DNA of 64,000 nucleotides from Anniella stebbinsi (GCA_029215795.1 JARDYH010000005.1:16090001-16154000); one strand, 5' to 3'. Counted from the stretch's first letter, positions 1-10,822 are shown. Notes: generated by a model not told the origin, from the sequence alone. Program-made: numbers and translations.

Positions 1-251
1 CTAATTCATTCATCAAATTTTACAAGAGATGGGTGGATATACATGATATAACCCTCCTGGTTTCCCCACCGCTTTGTCTTTTTTCTTACCACGGAAAATC
101 CATTAGATGGAGGAGCTGCACAATGCCTTCTTATAGTTAGTGCTAAGAGCTCTCCATCCAGAAACACCTTTGATGTGTGTGTGCTTGAGTACATGTCAAA
201 TTATCAACACAAGGGGATAGAGGGAGGAGATAACTGAGCCATCTTCCCTAC

Positions 252-414
252 CTCAAAAACATCTTCATCCGGCCGGCGAGCACCAAGCAAGGTGACGCCC
301 TCAACACTGACGATAGGCTGCGGGCCTCGCTTTAGGGGTAGCGTCATGGGTTCTTCACAGTCGACGCTTAAGGATACGTTCCCACCTTCCACGCTCAGGG
401 TGATGCGATGCCAC
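252..414 (-). CDS. COL5A3: COL5A3 coding exon 4 (TSPN domain, last exon in window)
   Basis: Fourth coding exon of the fibrillar collagen alpha-3(V) chain, an extracellular matrix protein of type V collagen heterotrimers. On the minus strand the acceptor is ctcctggcag and the donor is GAG|GTAGGG. The 163 nt continue the codon split after exon 3 (AA+G = Lys) and end in phase 0 at residue 213. The peptide opens with the family motif KWHRITLSVEGG and contains VDCEEP, VEGVTLLGAR and DEDVFE. These are the strands of the laminin-G-like TSPN domain found in alpha-1(V) and alpha-1(XI) chains. NVS is a potential N-glycosylation site, and the Cys in VDCEEP is one of the conserved TSPN cysteines. The next exon would lie left of base 1. 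The family call is very secure; the paralogue call rests on synteny with RDH8. Confidence 0.93.
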
Positions 415-465
415 CTGCCAGGAGATGTTACAGCTCAGCAACGTGGGAATTAAAAGGACAGTGAA

Positions 466-785
466 TAGGCTGACCAGATAAAATTCAGGTCAGGGCTCAT
501 GTAACTTTAACAGTTGTAGAGAAAAGGGAATTTCAGCCAGTGTCATTTGTGTGCAATTAGTTCCTGGTGAAATTCCCTCTTCATCACAACAGTTAAAGTT
601 GCAGGGGCCCTGCCTTCTTTTGTATATGGTCACTCTAGTATAGTGCCTGCACCTTTAACTGTTGTGATGAAGAGGGAATTTCACCAGGAACTAATTGCAT
701 ACAAATGACACTGGCTGAAATTGCCTTTTCTCTACAACTGTTAAAGTTACATGAGCTCTGTCCTCCTTTTCATATGATCAGCCTA
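466..785. mobile_element. Palindromic hAT-like MITE, TAGGCTGACCAGAT family, copy B1
   Basis: Starts taggctgaccagat and ends atgatcagccta. It is flanked by a perfect 8-bp duplication acagtgaa (458-465 and 786-793), the size typical of hAT transposons. The 320 bp consist of two inverted copies of a roughly 160-bp unit ('aactttaacagttgtagagaaa' type ends) meeting near 650. No transposase is encoded. Confidence 0.85.
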
Positions 786-839
786 ACAGTGAAGGCTCCA
801 TTACATAGGACAGCAGGTACTAAATCCATACTTCATACT

Positions 840-942
840 TCCCTGAGCCAGTACCCTCCAGATGTGCTGCACTAGAACTCCCATCATCCCCATCCAGCCT
901 GGCCAATGGCACATCTGGAAAACACCAGGTTGAGGAAGGCTG
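840..942. repeat. Foldback repeat ('cctccagatgtnntggactacaactccc' family)
   Basis: 'accctccagatgtgctgc', 'gaactcccatcatccc', 'cacatctggaaaacacc', 'aggttgaggaaggctgc'. A small palindromic hAT-like element, very common in this window. Confidence 0.75.
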
Positions 943-1329
943 CTGCGCTTTGACCCAACACTGGTATGGTCTCAGGTGACCAGCTGCGCCTAACAAACCT
1001 GTTTACACAACCATTAGAGGTGGGAGCCCAATTCCTCTCTGCATCTGGTCAGTCGAGGCAGGGAAATTGGAAGCTGGGAAGAAGAGAGCCAACATGGCTG
1101 AAGTAAAGGGGACAAAGTAGTGGTGCCCTTGTTCTTAGAGTGTTGGCCTGTGATTGGAAAGACACAGGTTCCCCGTTCTGCCAATTTACAGAAGACGGGG
1201 AAAGTGGTGAGCAGGGAAAGAGTTCAGCATTCCCCTCTGCAAATCTCTCTTCTCCCCCCCCCCTTGGACAACTTTGGGAAGCAGCTTACATCTGAAGACA
1301 AGGATCTAAGATTGCCATGTGTAGTTCTA

Positions 1330-1520
1330 GGAGCATAGGAAGCTGCCTTCTACTGAGTCAGACCCGTGGTCCATTTAGCTCAGTATTGTTGTCATTGACT
1401 GGCAGCAATAGCTCTCCAGAGTTTCAGGCAGGATTCTTTCCCAGCCCTACCTGGAGATGCCAGGGACTGAACCTGGGACTTCCTGCAGGAAAAGCAGGGG
1501 CTCATCCACTGAGCCAAAGG
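1330..1520 (-). mobile_element. tRNA-derived SINE (lizard type)
   Basis: Read on the minus strand: tRNA-like head with promoter boxes (ggttcagtccctggc region), then the body and an end at 'gcttcctatgctcc'. On the plus strand it shows 'ataggaagctgcc', 'gagtcagacccgtggtcc' and 'gggactgaacctggga'. A non-functional retroposed copy. Confidence 0.8.
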
Positions 1521-2139
1521 TGCATCCTGTGTGTCCTCAGGTACCATCTTTCTGGTAGGCATAGGGACATAGGAAGTTGCCTTATACCACTTCAGGCTAG
1601 TGCTGTGCCATTCTCATTCAATTTGATAGGAAAGAATTTGCTTTCGAAAAGAAATTCAAAGGAGGAGATATTTCAGAGAAATTATCATGGTTTTGGTTCA
1701 GGGTTCTCGTGCGTGCCTTACTTAGGAGATGGCCGAGGAGTGTGTGTGTCTGTGTCCTATCTTTCATTGTGCAGTCATCTTTTTGATAGCTTGTAACTTC
1801 CTTGGCTTCCTGTACTTCCCACCCAGAGGAAGACATAAATGTATTCCTCCCATAGGGCCTTTTCAGATCAGGAAGTGCAGGCAGCCTGGGAGACTGTAGA
1901 TCAATGGTGAGATAAGTAATAGAAAGAAAAATATAGACAGTACCCTCAGCCACCTCACAATGATGAGTTAAGGTCAAAAACAACACCCCCACACATTCAA
2001 AATAAATTACAAAATCCCCTGAGAACGAGGCAGAAAAAATGGAAGCCCCTTTCAAGGGGAAAGAAAACTTTCAGGAAATTCCTGAGCTTTTTCTTTTCTT
2101 ACCCTCTAGAAATAAAAGGAAACTTTTTAGAATTTTCAC

Positions 2140-2830
2140 CATAGCCTAATCTACACCTACAGACCTTTCGCAACGTAGGAGGGATAATTGCGAGGTTTTC
2201 TGCTTCCGCGATTGTCGTTCACACAGGGCACACACAAGGGAAGTTTCCCACAAGTAAAGGAGAGCCATTGCGGAAGGACGTGTACCACACGAAGGCATTC
2301 CAAATGTGCATTGGCAGACGTGAGTGGGACTGGACAGATGGGTACAGGGCACAGATTCTTTTAAATAACTCCTTTGAGATGTGCACCAGTGCAGACACAC
2401 AGCAACGGGGGGGGGGGGGGGAGGGGGGTTGTTGTACTGAGTCAAAGATGCGCTCCTGAGCATCGATATGTTTGCATTAAAAAATAATAATGCACACCGT
2501 CGGCGCCAAAACATGCCGATATCCAATCAAAAAATGTGCTGAAACTGGCAGGCGCCCACTCCCGCGCATGTCCAAAACCACTGGACATGCTCCTGGCAGC
2601 AGGTTGGCTGTTCGCCAAGTTGGGAGCTTCGGGAAGGGGGGGCACACCAGACGCGGATGTCAGGATTGTGGCGAGAGAGCCGGAAAAGCCATGGCAAATC
2701 CAGTCACTGATATTCCTGAATAACTGAGGGGTCGACCTGAGATTACCGGGGGAGTAGGTGAACATCATGTGGCCCAGTAGGAATGACTGCGATATTATTC
2801 AGAAATAAACGGCTGGTGTAGACACAGCCC
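2140..2830. other. Unassigned, possibly a DNA transposon
   Basis: 'taatctacacctacagacc' at the left and 'ggctggtgtagacacagcc' at the right could be degenerate inverted ends. The interior is richer in CpG than its surroundings and has a G13 run at 2407-2419. No coding sense. Confidence 0.3.
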
Positions 2831-3109
2831 ATGTTTTCTTGACCATTATTTTTGTGACGGCTACATTCCCTCCACTCAATGCCCTGGAGCAATGTGAGAT
2901 ATATAGTGTGTTGTGGAGGATGCAAAATGGGGGCCAGGCTACCAACACAGAAAGAAGCTGTTCTACAACCCTTGCCAATGGTGATGCCTATCTGTGAGAA
3001 ATCGTTGGGAGAATTTCTCCTCCCCCTGGAGAAATTCAGTGAAGTTGTTGTCGGCCCCACAATTTCTCTGCCCAAAAATAGGGTGAAGAATTTTGAGAGG
3101 CCCCCTTAC

Positions 3110-3285
3110 GCACATCTCTACCTCAGACCACTGGTCCATCTAGCCCAATATTGATGACACTGACTGGCAGCAATGACTCACCGGGGTTTCAGGCAGGGGT
3201 TTACCTAGAGATGCTGGGGATTGAACCTGGGACCTTCTGCATACAAAGCAGGGGCTCCACCACTCAGCTATCTGGTGTGGAAAAG
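3110..3285 (-). mobile_element. tRNA-derived SINE
   Basis: Same family as 1330-1520, lacking its 3' end. Contains 'gggattgaacctgggacc' (B box in reverse) and 'gctccaccactcagctat'. Confidence 0.8.
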
Positions 3286-3555
3286 AGCCTGTATTTAACC
3301 AGACAGGGGATTTAATGAGCGAATGGGGCTGGAAGTGCGGCTATACGCTGTGTGGGTAAGAAATACATTGAGATTTAGAAACTTGGGGGCTGTGGACCAG
3401 GGAGGATAAAGAGTCTTACACTGAATTTTTACATCAATAATGGTTGTTTTCCACATTGTTTTCGAAAAAAAGTGATCATATTTGCATCCTACCCTCTTCC
3501 CAAGGAACCCAGGGAAGCACCCATGAGGTTATCCAATTTTATCCTATGATGTAGA

Positions 3556-3867
3556 CTAGGGGCTCTGTCACACTTTGTGTTTCTTGCACTCCCAGATCCA
3601 TCCTTTCCAGTTTTGGTGCGGTTGACTCGCATGACGTCGTCCAATACTGCACTGTTCTCACTTTTTTGCTCCGTTCTCGTGGCTTATTTTGTACCTGGGA
3701 ACTTCCCGGGACCACAGGAGATTCGGGATTTACCAGGGATCCCTTATCCCTGGCAAATCTTGTGGCCGCCCCCTCCCCACCCCTGGGAGTCCCTGTGCAT
3801 CATGTGAATGCACAGGGACCACCAAGGGGCAATCCCAGGCAAAACGCCTGGTGTAGAACCGGCCTAA
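3556..3867. mobile_element. Probable MITE with hairpins, copy K3
   Basis: Left end taggggctctgtcacac, right end ggtgtagaaccggccta. Perfect hairpin gtccctgtgcat / atgcacagggac at 3789-3820. Distant relative of 38151-38678 by its end and by 'cctgggaacttcccggg'. Confidence 0.45.
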
Positions 3868-4660
3868 GTCTTGGGCTGAAAATCAGCAGTTACTCATAAC
3901 TCCTGTAGCACTTTTTAAAAAATGGATCTGATTTAGATCCCCATGAGGTAGGCTGGGCAGAGGGATAAGGAGGGAGGGAGAGAGAGACAGCGTACATTAA
4001 ATCTCTTGTCTGGAGGAGTCCTGAGAATGAACTGGCTAAGAGATCAAATATCCTCCAAGGATGGAGATGAGCGGATCATGGCTTTCTGCAGACCCAGGCA
4101 CTGAGCAGCTATGTGCCTAGGAAGATAGCTATATGGGGATGGAAAGGGACATGTTTTTTTTTTGGGTTGCTGAAGGTGATATGTTGGGTATGGTGTCTTC
4201 ACTTATTCCTCTATTGATTGATGCCTTGAAACTATTTGATAGTTTCAAGGCATGCTTTGATAACCTACTAAACCCGTTTGACAACAAATCCCAGTGGGAC
4301 AACACATTTTTTTAAAAAAAAATGGATGTGTGCACCAGACGAACTGATGGGTTTGTAGTACCACCTTCAACTCTTGGTAAATATCAAAGGCACCATAGAT
4401 TTAAATGCATTTAATAGTCATTCTTTCTCTCTATGTAATTGTAGTTCTGTGATGGAAGCTGGGGACTTCAGCAACCTCAACAATCTACTGTTGTGTAGAT
4501 ATGGAAGAGCAGGAGATCAAAATCAGTGTAGATCATGTTGTCCCATAAAAATGTAGTCTTGTCTCCAGCGTGTTGCAGCAAACAATAGAAAGAGACCTGT
4601 GTCACTTGAAAAACTCATTAATTCACTGTTGTGTGGAAACTCATGCTGAAATAGATCACT

Positions 4661-4801
4661 TAGGACACAATGTTATGGATTTTTAGAGAGAGAGAGAGAG
4701 AAAGTCTTATGGTTCCCAACGTTCCCCAGACAGCTATGCTAGCTGAAGAATGCTGGAAGTTGTAGCACTTTTTTCTGCCTAAGCATGCATAGGATTGCAC
4801 A
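4661..4801. repeat. Small palindromic repeat ('taggnTGCAatcctatgcatg' family)
   Basis: Left end taggacacaatgttatgg, right end gcatgcataggattgcac. A (GA)n run at 4687-4701 lies inside. It ends 91 bp downstream of the exon 3 donor of COL5A3. Confidence 0.55.
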
Positions 4802-4891
4802 CTTCGTGTTTCAGTTCTCTGTGTGTGTGTGTGCCCAGATAACCACATCCAGAGGTTTCTTCCCTTCCTTCCCATCCCAATCCCAACTCAC

Positions 4892-5105
4892 TTGCCATCA
4901 GCCAAGTTGATGCGGCGAAAGTGAGGGTAATCCTCGGGCACAGGGTGACCAAACTGGTCCTCATACAGGAAGACAGGGGACCGTCCAATCTCTACACCAA
5001 GCTGCTGGACGCCCCGGACGTCATACATGGACAGCAAGAAAGACTGGCTCCCTTTGCGCGCTCGCAGTGTAGTGAGTATTGAGAAGTCCACTGGGAAGGT
5101 GCCAT
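4892..5105 (-). CDS. COL5A3: COL5A3 coding exon 3 (TSPN domain)
   Basis: Third coding exon, 214 nt, about residues 88-159. The acceptor is cccttgcag|ATGG and the donor is GGCAA|GTGAGT. It enters in phase 1 (G+AT = Asp) and leaves in phase 2. Recognisable pieces, in order, are [47 protein letters not shown] and [16 protein letters not shown]. They match the hallmark '[25 protein letters not shown]' block of collagen V/XI TSPN domains. No stop or frameshift is present. From memory, human alpha-3(V) has lost the 'GRSPVFL' and 'PEDYP' segments, while this sequence keeps them as alpha-1(V) and alpha-1(XI) do. That comparison should be tested by alignment. Confidence 0.95.
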
Positions 5106-6169
5106 CTGCAAGGGAAGGAGTTAATACATCCTGAGAAGACTGCAAGAGCCACGGACCTTCCATACATTTCTCCCAGTCCACACCTCTCTATCCAGCTCAG
5201 CCTCCAGGCTCTGACTCCTATCAGGGCTGTTTACATTTTGCAGTTGCAGAATTCTTGGTAACAAGTGCAGAATTCAAAATCTTGAGAGTATTCCCATTTA
5301 ATTTTAAGCCCCTGTGGCTATCAAAATATAGCCTTGAAGCTGTGTGCAGTGCCTGGTGAAGTTGGTTAGGGAGAGAGATTTGATCCTGTGGCTCCATCTA
5401 AGGTGGAGGCATCCCAGAACTCAACTGCAGCCCTCCATGGGTACCCTGATCCCCCACTTCCACTGGTGCCACCAAATTCCCTCCCGCAGAGATCCTCATA
5501 CAGATTGCTCTTTCCTCGCTGCTACCACCTTGGTGAGAACAACTAGGCCTAAATTTCTATGCAGCTTAGGCACAAAAACATCTATTGTCAACAACCAGGT
5601 CTCAATAGCAATTAAAGTCTAAATCTCAAAAACCAGAGAGGTTAGGCAGAAATTCCAGCAGACAGGGGTTGGGGATTATGAACCCTGTATAGTTTCTTAT
5701 GTAACCTAAGTCTTTTATTCAACATAAATCAAGATATGCAAAAGGTGTTAATTTGCAGGATTTAGGGTATGTCCCACCGGAGACAGTGGAACTAACTTCT
5801 GGGCAAACATGCATAGGATTGCACTGTTAAGCAGGATGTAGATTCAAGGTTATTTTGGTGCAAACTTTGGTATGCTTCTTTTAAGGATAAAGCTTGATCG
5901 GCCTTGAATTACTGTTATTTATTTAGGATGAACAGATGTGTCACCTGCAGGACACAAGTGTTGTTTTTCCTCAAGGGGCTCATGTGATTGAATGACGTAT
6001 CACAGGCCTGGATTAATGGATGTGTTCCACGGATGACGTTAGGATGTAGGAAAGTTAAGGTGGCTAAGGAAAAGAAGTTTGTAGCTAGGGAGTGAAGAAC
6101 TTGTGGGGTGCCCCCCCACCATGAGTTCATCGAATGCTGCATGGCCAGCCTTGTTCGAGGAAAGGGCCT

Positions 6170-6740
6170 CCGGAAAGTGTGTGATTCCCCCAGTCCGCCA
6201 TTAGCCACTGGAAAGTGTGCTTTGCCTCCCTTCCCCCTGCACCAGTCATGGCCTTCAAGGCCCTCTTAATCCAAGAGGGCTTTGAAAGCCATGATTGGCA
6301 CGGAGTGAGGGGGAGGGAAATGTGATTTCCCCAAGGCTGGGGAAATCACATATTTTCCCCCTCCACTCTAATGGTGGCCACTGCCATTAGAGTGGAGAGA
6401 AAAATACACAATTTCTCCAGCCCTGGGGAAATTACAATTCTGCCCCCTCCACTGATGGGAGCCTTAAAGGCCCTGTTAATAGGGCCTTTAAGGCCCCCAT
6501 CAGCAAGGGGCGGGGGCAGAAACTCCACTAGAGTGGAGAAAGAAAATACGCAATTTCCCCAGCCTTGGAGAAATTGTGTATTTCCCTCTGCTGTGTTAAT
6601 GGCAGCTGCCTTTACCACAGTGGGATGCACAGGTCAGGGCAGAAGTGAGTTCCACCCGGACCTTTGCCCCCTTTGTCCTGAAGCCAGAGATGATGCAAAT
6701 CTGCTTGCGGGTCCAGGCGGATTTTCACCCCATCACTAGT
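6170..6740. repeat. Serial hairpin element
   Basis: At least four consecutive palindromes: around 6255-6295 (catggccttcaaggccctc / gagggctttgaaagccatg), 6327-6352, 6362-6395 (actctaatggtggcc / ggccactgccattagagt) and 6455-6505 (gatgggagccttaaaggcc / ggcctttaaggcccccatc). Flanks are probably a DNA transposon but the ends are not fixed. Open frames on both strands reflect the palindromes. Confidence 0.6.
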
Positions 6741-6876
6741 TGTAGCTCATTAAACAGAGTGGGAGAATCTGATCAAGGTTAAGAGAGGAAGCACAGAAAC
6801 ATGCCCATGTAAAGAAGGCAAAAAGGAGCAACTCTGCATTGGAAAAGGGAAGAGGAAAATTTGGGAGAAAGGGGAG

Positions 6877-6880
<4 letters not shown>

Positions 6881-6910
<30 letters not shown>
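6881..6910. repeat. (GT)15 microsatellite
   Basis: Uninterrupted dinucleotide run in COL5A3 intron 2. Confidence 0.98.
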
Positions 6911-6914
<4 letters not shown>

Positions 6915-7049
6915 CAGGGGTGGTTGCAGCCAGAGGGATGAATTCTGTTTTGGAGAAGGTCTTGGGGGCTGTACTCCCATGCTGGACAGGGTGAAAGGCA
7001 AAAGGGACAAGGCCCAAAATACCAAAAATGCCAGCAAACTGTAACTTAA

Positions 7050-7363
7050 GAGCATCATCACACGGGCGAAAGTCGTGTTTCCTTACTGTCGCTTCTCCAC
7101 TCCCTCTTCTTCCCCGACAGGAAAGAGGAAGTAAACAAAGACCCATTCCGGGGCTGTTTCTAGTGCCCCACTTTTCCTGCACATAGCAGGAGATAGAGGA
7201 ACATTCCTTTTTTTAAAAAAAGTCAGATTTGGGGGGGTGGGTATTTTGTAATGAAAAAATGAGTGGAAACAGCAGGAGGCAGACAGTGTCGTTTAAAAGA
7301 CGCGCACACATCCGTAAGTGGGCATTAGCAAGCGTGTGATCAAACACTTGTCTGATGAACCTC
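7050..7363. mobile_element. MITE 'gagcatcatcacacggg' family, copy J1
   Basis: Left end gagcatcatcacacgggcg, right end cacttgtctgatgaacctc. Body shows 'gtttccttactgtcgcttc', 'cctgcacatagcagga' and 'cgcacacatccgtaag'. Confidence 0.6.
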
Positions 7364-7940
7364 TGTAGCTCTTAACGACAGTAACTCAGCCTTAGGAAAG
7401 GCAGCTCAATCTTTCAGAATGGGGGAAAACTGCTCTAAAGCCAGGAAACCACCAAAAGATTGGTCATTGTGGGGAAGAGGGTGGTTGCAGGAAAAAGGGT
7501 AGCACCTTCTTGGACCCTCGGAGGACCAGACTAGAACCCCAAGAGGGCTGAATTTGGTTCCTGTGCCAATGCTACAGATTTAAATTGGAAATATCCAGAA
7601 ACCAACGCTTTGGACACACATTTATGTGTATGCCAGGGAGCACTACCTATCTGAAAATACCTGCAGCTTTTAATACGTTACAGCCATTTTGTGTATTACA
7701 TGGGGCAAACCCCACATCTACCACTGAGCCAGCCCACCCTGGCTCCCCACATGTGCCTTATAGATGACACACATATTCACGTTCAGACTTCACATTTTCA
7801 TGTGTGCACTGAGAATATATTTCCAGTGAGCATCTAACTACGTAATGCATGAAGAGTCCCTCAGAGACGTGTGAAGCCTCCCTTGAGGCTCAGATGCAAC
7901 CCCACCCTTTCTCTCTTAGGACATCATCCTCTGCCATTAC

Positions 7941-8108
7941 CGGGAAAGAGCTGCCTGGTTGGGGCACTGAAATGTGTCTGGTTCTCTAGGCGGAAGGCCA
8001 GGTCACTTTCCTCGGATCCATTCCTCTGGGTGCAGATGCCAGCAGCGATGGCGACCCCGTCCTTGCCCTCTCGCACACCGAATGCCTGGAGCACATCCAC
8101 AAGTCCAT
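7941..8108 (-). CDS. COL5A3: COL5A3 coding exon 2 (start of TSPN domain)
   Basis: Second coding exon, 168 nt, about residues 32-88. The acceptor is cttcccttccag|ATGG and the donor is TTTCCCG|GTAATGG. The first codon is completed by the G left from exon 1 (G+AT = Asp), and the last base G completes Asp with exon 3. The peptide starts DGLVDVLQAFGVREGK and ends SAPTRQLFP. It includes AGICTQRNGSEESDLAFR, which matches the 'PVDVLKAL..GFCTNR..SDxAYR..LSAPTKQLFP' pattern of collagen V/XI chains. NGS and NQT are potential N-glycosylation sites. A solo LTR lies only 255 bp upstream of the acceptor, within intron 1. Confidence 0.94.
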
Positions 8109-8363
8109 CTGGAAGGGAAGCACACAGGACAGAGTCAGGCCTCCTTCTGCCCACAAGACAAAACTCACAAGGAAGGTACAGAGGGAAGCCCCTGTGCTAC
8201 AGCTTCCAGGAGAAAGATAACCCTTGCCACACTCCCTAAAGCTCACATCTTGTTTGGTAGAAGCTGCAAAAACTGGTTAACTAGAGGCAACATGGTGGGG
8301 GAAGGGGTGGGTGGGAATATGCATACACCAGCCTTTCCCAACCTGGTGCCCTCCAGGTGGAAA

Positions 8364-9140
8364 TGTCATGAGTCAGTCTGAGGAATCTTCCTCTGAGGAG
8401 GAAGAAGTGGCAGAGACTGCAGCTTCACCCATTCCCCAGGACTTACCGGAGGAAGAGGAACGGAAGGGAAGTTCCTCAGAAGAGCTCCAGGAAAGCCACC
8501 TTCTCCCACCCCCTGTCTCTAATGAGGAAGATTCTGGGCCTGAAGGGGTTTGTCCGGTAACTCCCCAGCAGAGGCGATGGCTCAAGCGTGCGGAGCAAGC
8601 GCGTCCCACAAGACGCAGCATGAGATTACAAAAACAGAGCACAGCTGACGCAAGCCTTAAATAAGATTGTGAAGGAATAGGACACAGCTGTGGGCAGACG
8701 CAAACGAGGATAAAAAGGGTGGAGGAGTAAGCAGGGATTTCGTTGGGAACAACCGACGTATTCGGCTTCTGATACTCCCGCGTACTTCTGGCTTGCAACC
8801 TGTGGACTGAACACCCGGCTTGACTGTTGACTCTGGACCCTGGACTTCGCTCATACCTGGTTTGACCTTCGGCTTCGACATTTGGACTGACTGAATCTCT
8901 GGAGTGACCCTGGCTTTGGTAAATGGACCTTGTGGACTTCTTAGTGATTTTGGATCCTGGAACGGGACTGAGGATTTATCTGCCTTGCAGTGTAAGTTCG
9001 GCACTTTACGCAGACCAGGGGGTTAATCTCTGGAGTATAAATAAAAACCTTCAAACAACTAAGTGCTGGCGTCCTTCCCGGACATTCTTTGATAAGGGGG
9101 TTGGCTAGAGTCCCAGACCATAGACTGTTGAAATACGACA
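8364..9140 (+). mobile_element. Solo LTR (endogenous LTR retroelement)
   Basis: Begins TGTCATGAGTC and ends ATACGACA, so the termini form TGTC...GACA. It is flanked by a perfect 5-bp duplication ggaaa (8359-8363 and 9141-9145). A TATA-like ggataaaaaggg near 8708 and an AATAAA near 9040 give a U3-R-U5 layout on the plus strand, antisense to COL5A3. No internal gag/pol or second LTR is present, so it is a solo LTR left by recombination. It cannot be assigned to gypsy-type or retrovirus-type elements by eye. Confidence 0.82.
8368..8664 (+). CDS. 98-codon open frame within the solo LTR U3
   Basis: The frame opens at the fourth base of the LTR (ATGAGTCAG) and runs uninterrupted to TAA at 8662-8664, filling most of U3. 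The predicted peptide starts MSQSEESSSEEEEVAET, is very acidic and serine-rich in the first half and proline-rich in the middle. It ends with a basic stretch (RRWLKRAEQARPTRRSMR). It is not a domain I recognise. Whether it is translated is unknown; length and composition bias make a chance frame possible. Confidence 0.35.
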   Translation: MSQSEESSSEEEEVAETAASPIPQDLPEEEERKGSSSEELQESHLLPPPVSNEEDSGPEGVCPVTPQQRRWLKRAEQARPTRRSMRLQKQSTADASLK

Positions 9141-9183
9141 GGAAATGAAATCTCATTCAAATCACTTTCAACTCTCATAGAAA

Positions 9184-10226
9184 TAGGGCGACCATATTTT
9201 GGAAACCTAAAAGGAGGACAACATAGTCGGCCCCCAAGAGGGCATCCCCACCAACCTGTCCGCCCCCAGGGGGCATGACCAGCACCAAGGAGGTGTGCCC
9301 ACCTGAACATAGCCTTGGTCACATGTCTGATTTTACAGCACACAATTCAGACAAATCTGAACAAATTTAACATCTTAATGTTAAAATCACTGAAATAAGA
9401 TGTGAGACATCCAACGAATCTGAAATTAACTTCACTCACTCCTACTTTTGTAGCTTTTGCTGTACTTTGTTGCTATACTCTGTGTGATACATTCTCCCCT
9501 TCCCTCAAATATCTTTTCTGATTGTATCCTCACTCTGCTGCAAGCTGCTGCTTAACACAGTTTGTTGCCAGCTGGCCGGCTGGCTTTTTTTTTTTTTAAT
9601 TAGTATTAAAGTTCAATTTTGTTTTGAAACCTCCTAAAAATCAACAGATGAACAGATCTGCTTGAACTTTGGCATGGTTAAAGTCCTACCTAAGAGCTAT
9701 TATGATGCCAAGTTTCATCACCTTATCTTTAAAAATGATGTTTTTTAAAAAACACATTAATTTTAAAACCTCAATTTTTTAAAGCAAAATCCTAAAAATC
9801 AATGGATGACTTAATCTGCTTCAAACTTGGCATGGCTAAAGCCCTATGTAGGAGCTACCAAAATGCCAAGTTTCATCTCTTTACCTTTAAAAATGACATT
9901 TTTTAAAAAAAAAATTAAAACCTCAAACTTTAAAAAAAATCCTAGAAATCCACAGATGAACGGAGATGCTTCAAATTTGGCACTGCTAAAGCCCTACCTA
10001 AGGGCTATCATGTTGCCAAGTTTCATCTCTTTATCTTTAAAAATGATGGAGCTGTAAGCATTTTTGTTAATTCCCATTGACTATAAAGTAGAGCTGCCCT
10101 TTGGGTAGGGGGAGCATCGGAAAAATCAGGATTTTTCTTCAAATTTCATAATCCCCCCCCCCTTTCCTGGATTTGTTACCAAAAATCCTGACATGTCCTG
10201 GTTTTTCCTGATGTATGGTCACCCTA
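9184..10226. mobile_element. Longer TAGGGCGACCATA element with internal tandem repeats
   Basis: Ends are tagggcgaccatat and atatggtcaccct a-like (tgtatggtcaccct), matching family B termini. The 1.04-kb interior has three tandem copies of a roughly 150-160-bp unit (anchors at about 9641, 9799 and 9949). The units carry 'tttggcat', 'aaagtcctacctaagagctat' and 'gccaagtttcatc'. No coding potential for a transposase was seen, and no clear 8-bp duplication. Confidence 0.6.
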
Positions 10227-10679
10227 CGAAAGTACTGTTTCTCTACAGTGATAGGGTGTATCTGCTCAGAAACAGTTCTGGCAATGAAGAAAATTGGGGG
10301 AATGAACCCCCCCCCCAATATCAAGAACAATGTGTATGGGAGAAACCCATGCTGATTTTGTACATAATTTCTTTGTACTTGGAAATGTGAAGGCCCAGAA
10401 AAAACAAGAACAGAAATGGGGATTAAGGGGACCCTGTATTGTTTTGTGTTTTTCAGGGATTTTTTGGGAAATTTGGGGAAATCAGTTCCCCCCCCCCCCT
10501 TCACATATCTGTTTTGTACTCCTCCTCCAGCCTGCTTTCGCAAGTGTTGGGAAGTTTAAGGTAGACTTTGCAAAACTGCAGGGCAGTTTACTTTTCAGGG
10601 GAGATGGCAGTGAAGATACTTCCTGTCTTCATGAGAATTTGCATTTATCAACCCAGGCAACCCAGATGTTTTAATGATG

Positions 10680-10822
10680 TTTTAGGATGTTTTAATGCAG
10701 TTTTAATAATATTTGTCATGTTTTAATTAGTTTTATGTATTTTATCATGCTGTTGTTCCCCGCCTCGATCTAGATGGAGAGGCGGGTAAGAAATAAATCG
10801 TTATTATTATTATTATTATAGA
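10680..10822 (+). mobile_element. LINE 3' tail fragment
   Basis: 'gttttatgtattttatcatgc' type sequence, then 'ccgcctcgatctagatggagag', 'aagaaataaat' and an (ATT)n tail. This is the pattern of an L2/CR1-type 3' end. Confidence 0.65.

Larger units (their letters stand above)
415..4891 (-). other. COL5A3: COL5A3 intron 3
   Basis: A 4.5-kb intron bounded by GTGAGT and cag. It holds a palindromic TAGG element (466-785), a foldback copy (840-942), tRNA-SINE copies, an unnamed CpG-bearing stretch (2140-2830), a hairpin element (3556-3867) and a small palindrome overlapping its end. The rest shows nothing recognisable. Confidence 0.85.
5106..7940 (-). other. COL5A3: COL5A3 intron 2
   Basis: A 2.8-kb intron with consensus ends. 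It contains the serial hairpins at 6240-6620, a (GT)15 run, and a DNA-transposon-like copy starting 'gagcatcatcacac' at 7050. I see nothing recognisable in 5110-6150 or 7370-7940. Confidence 0.85.
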
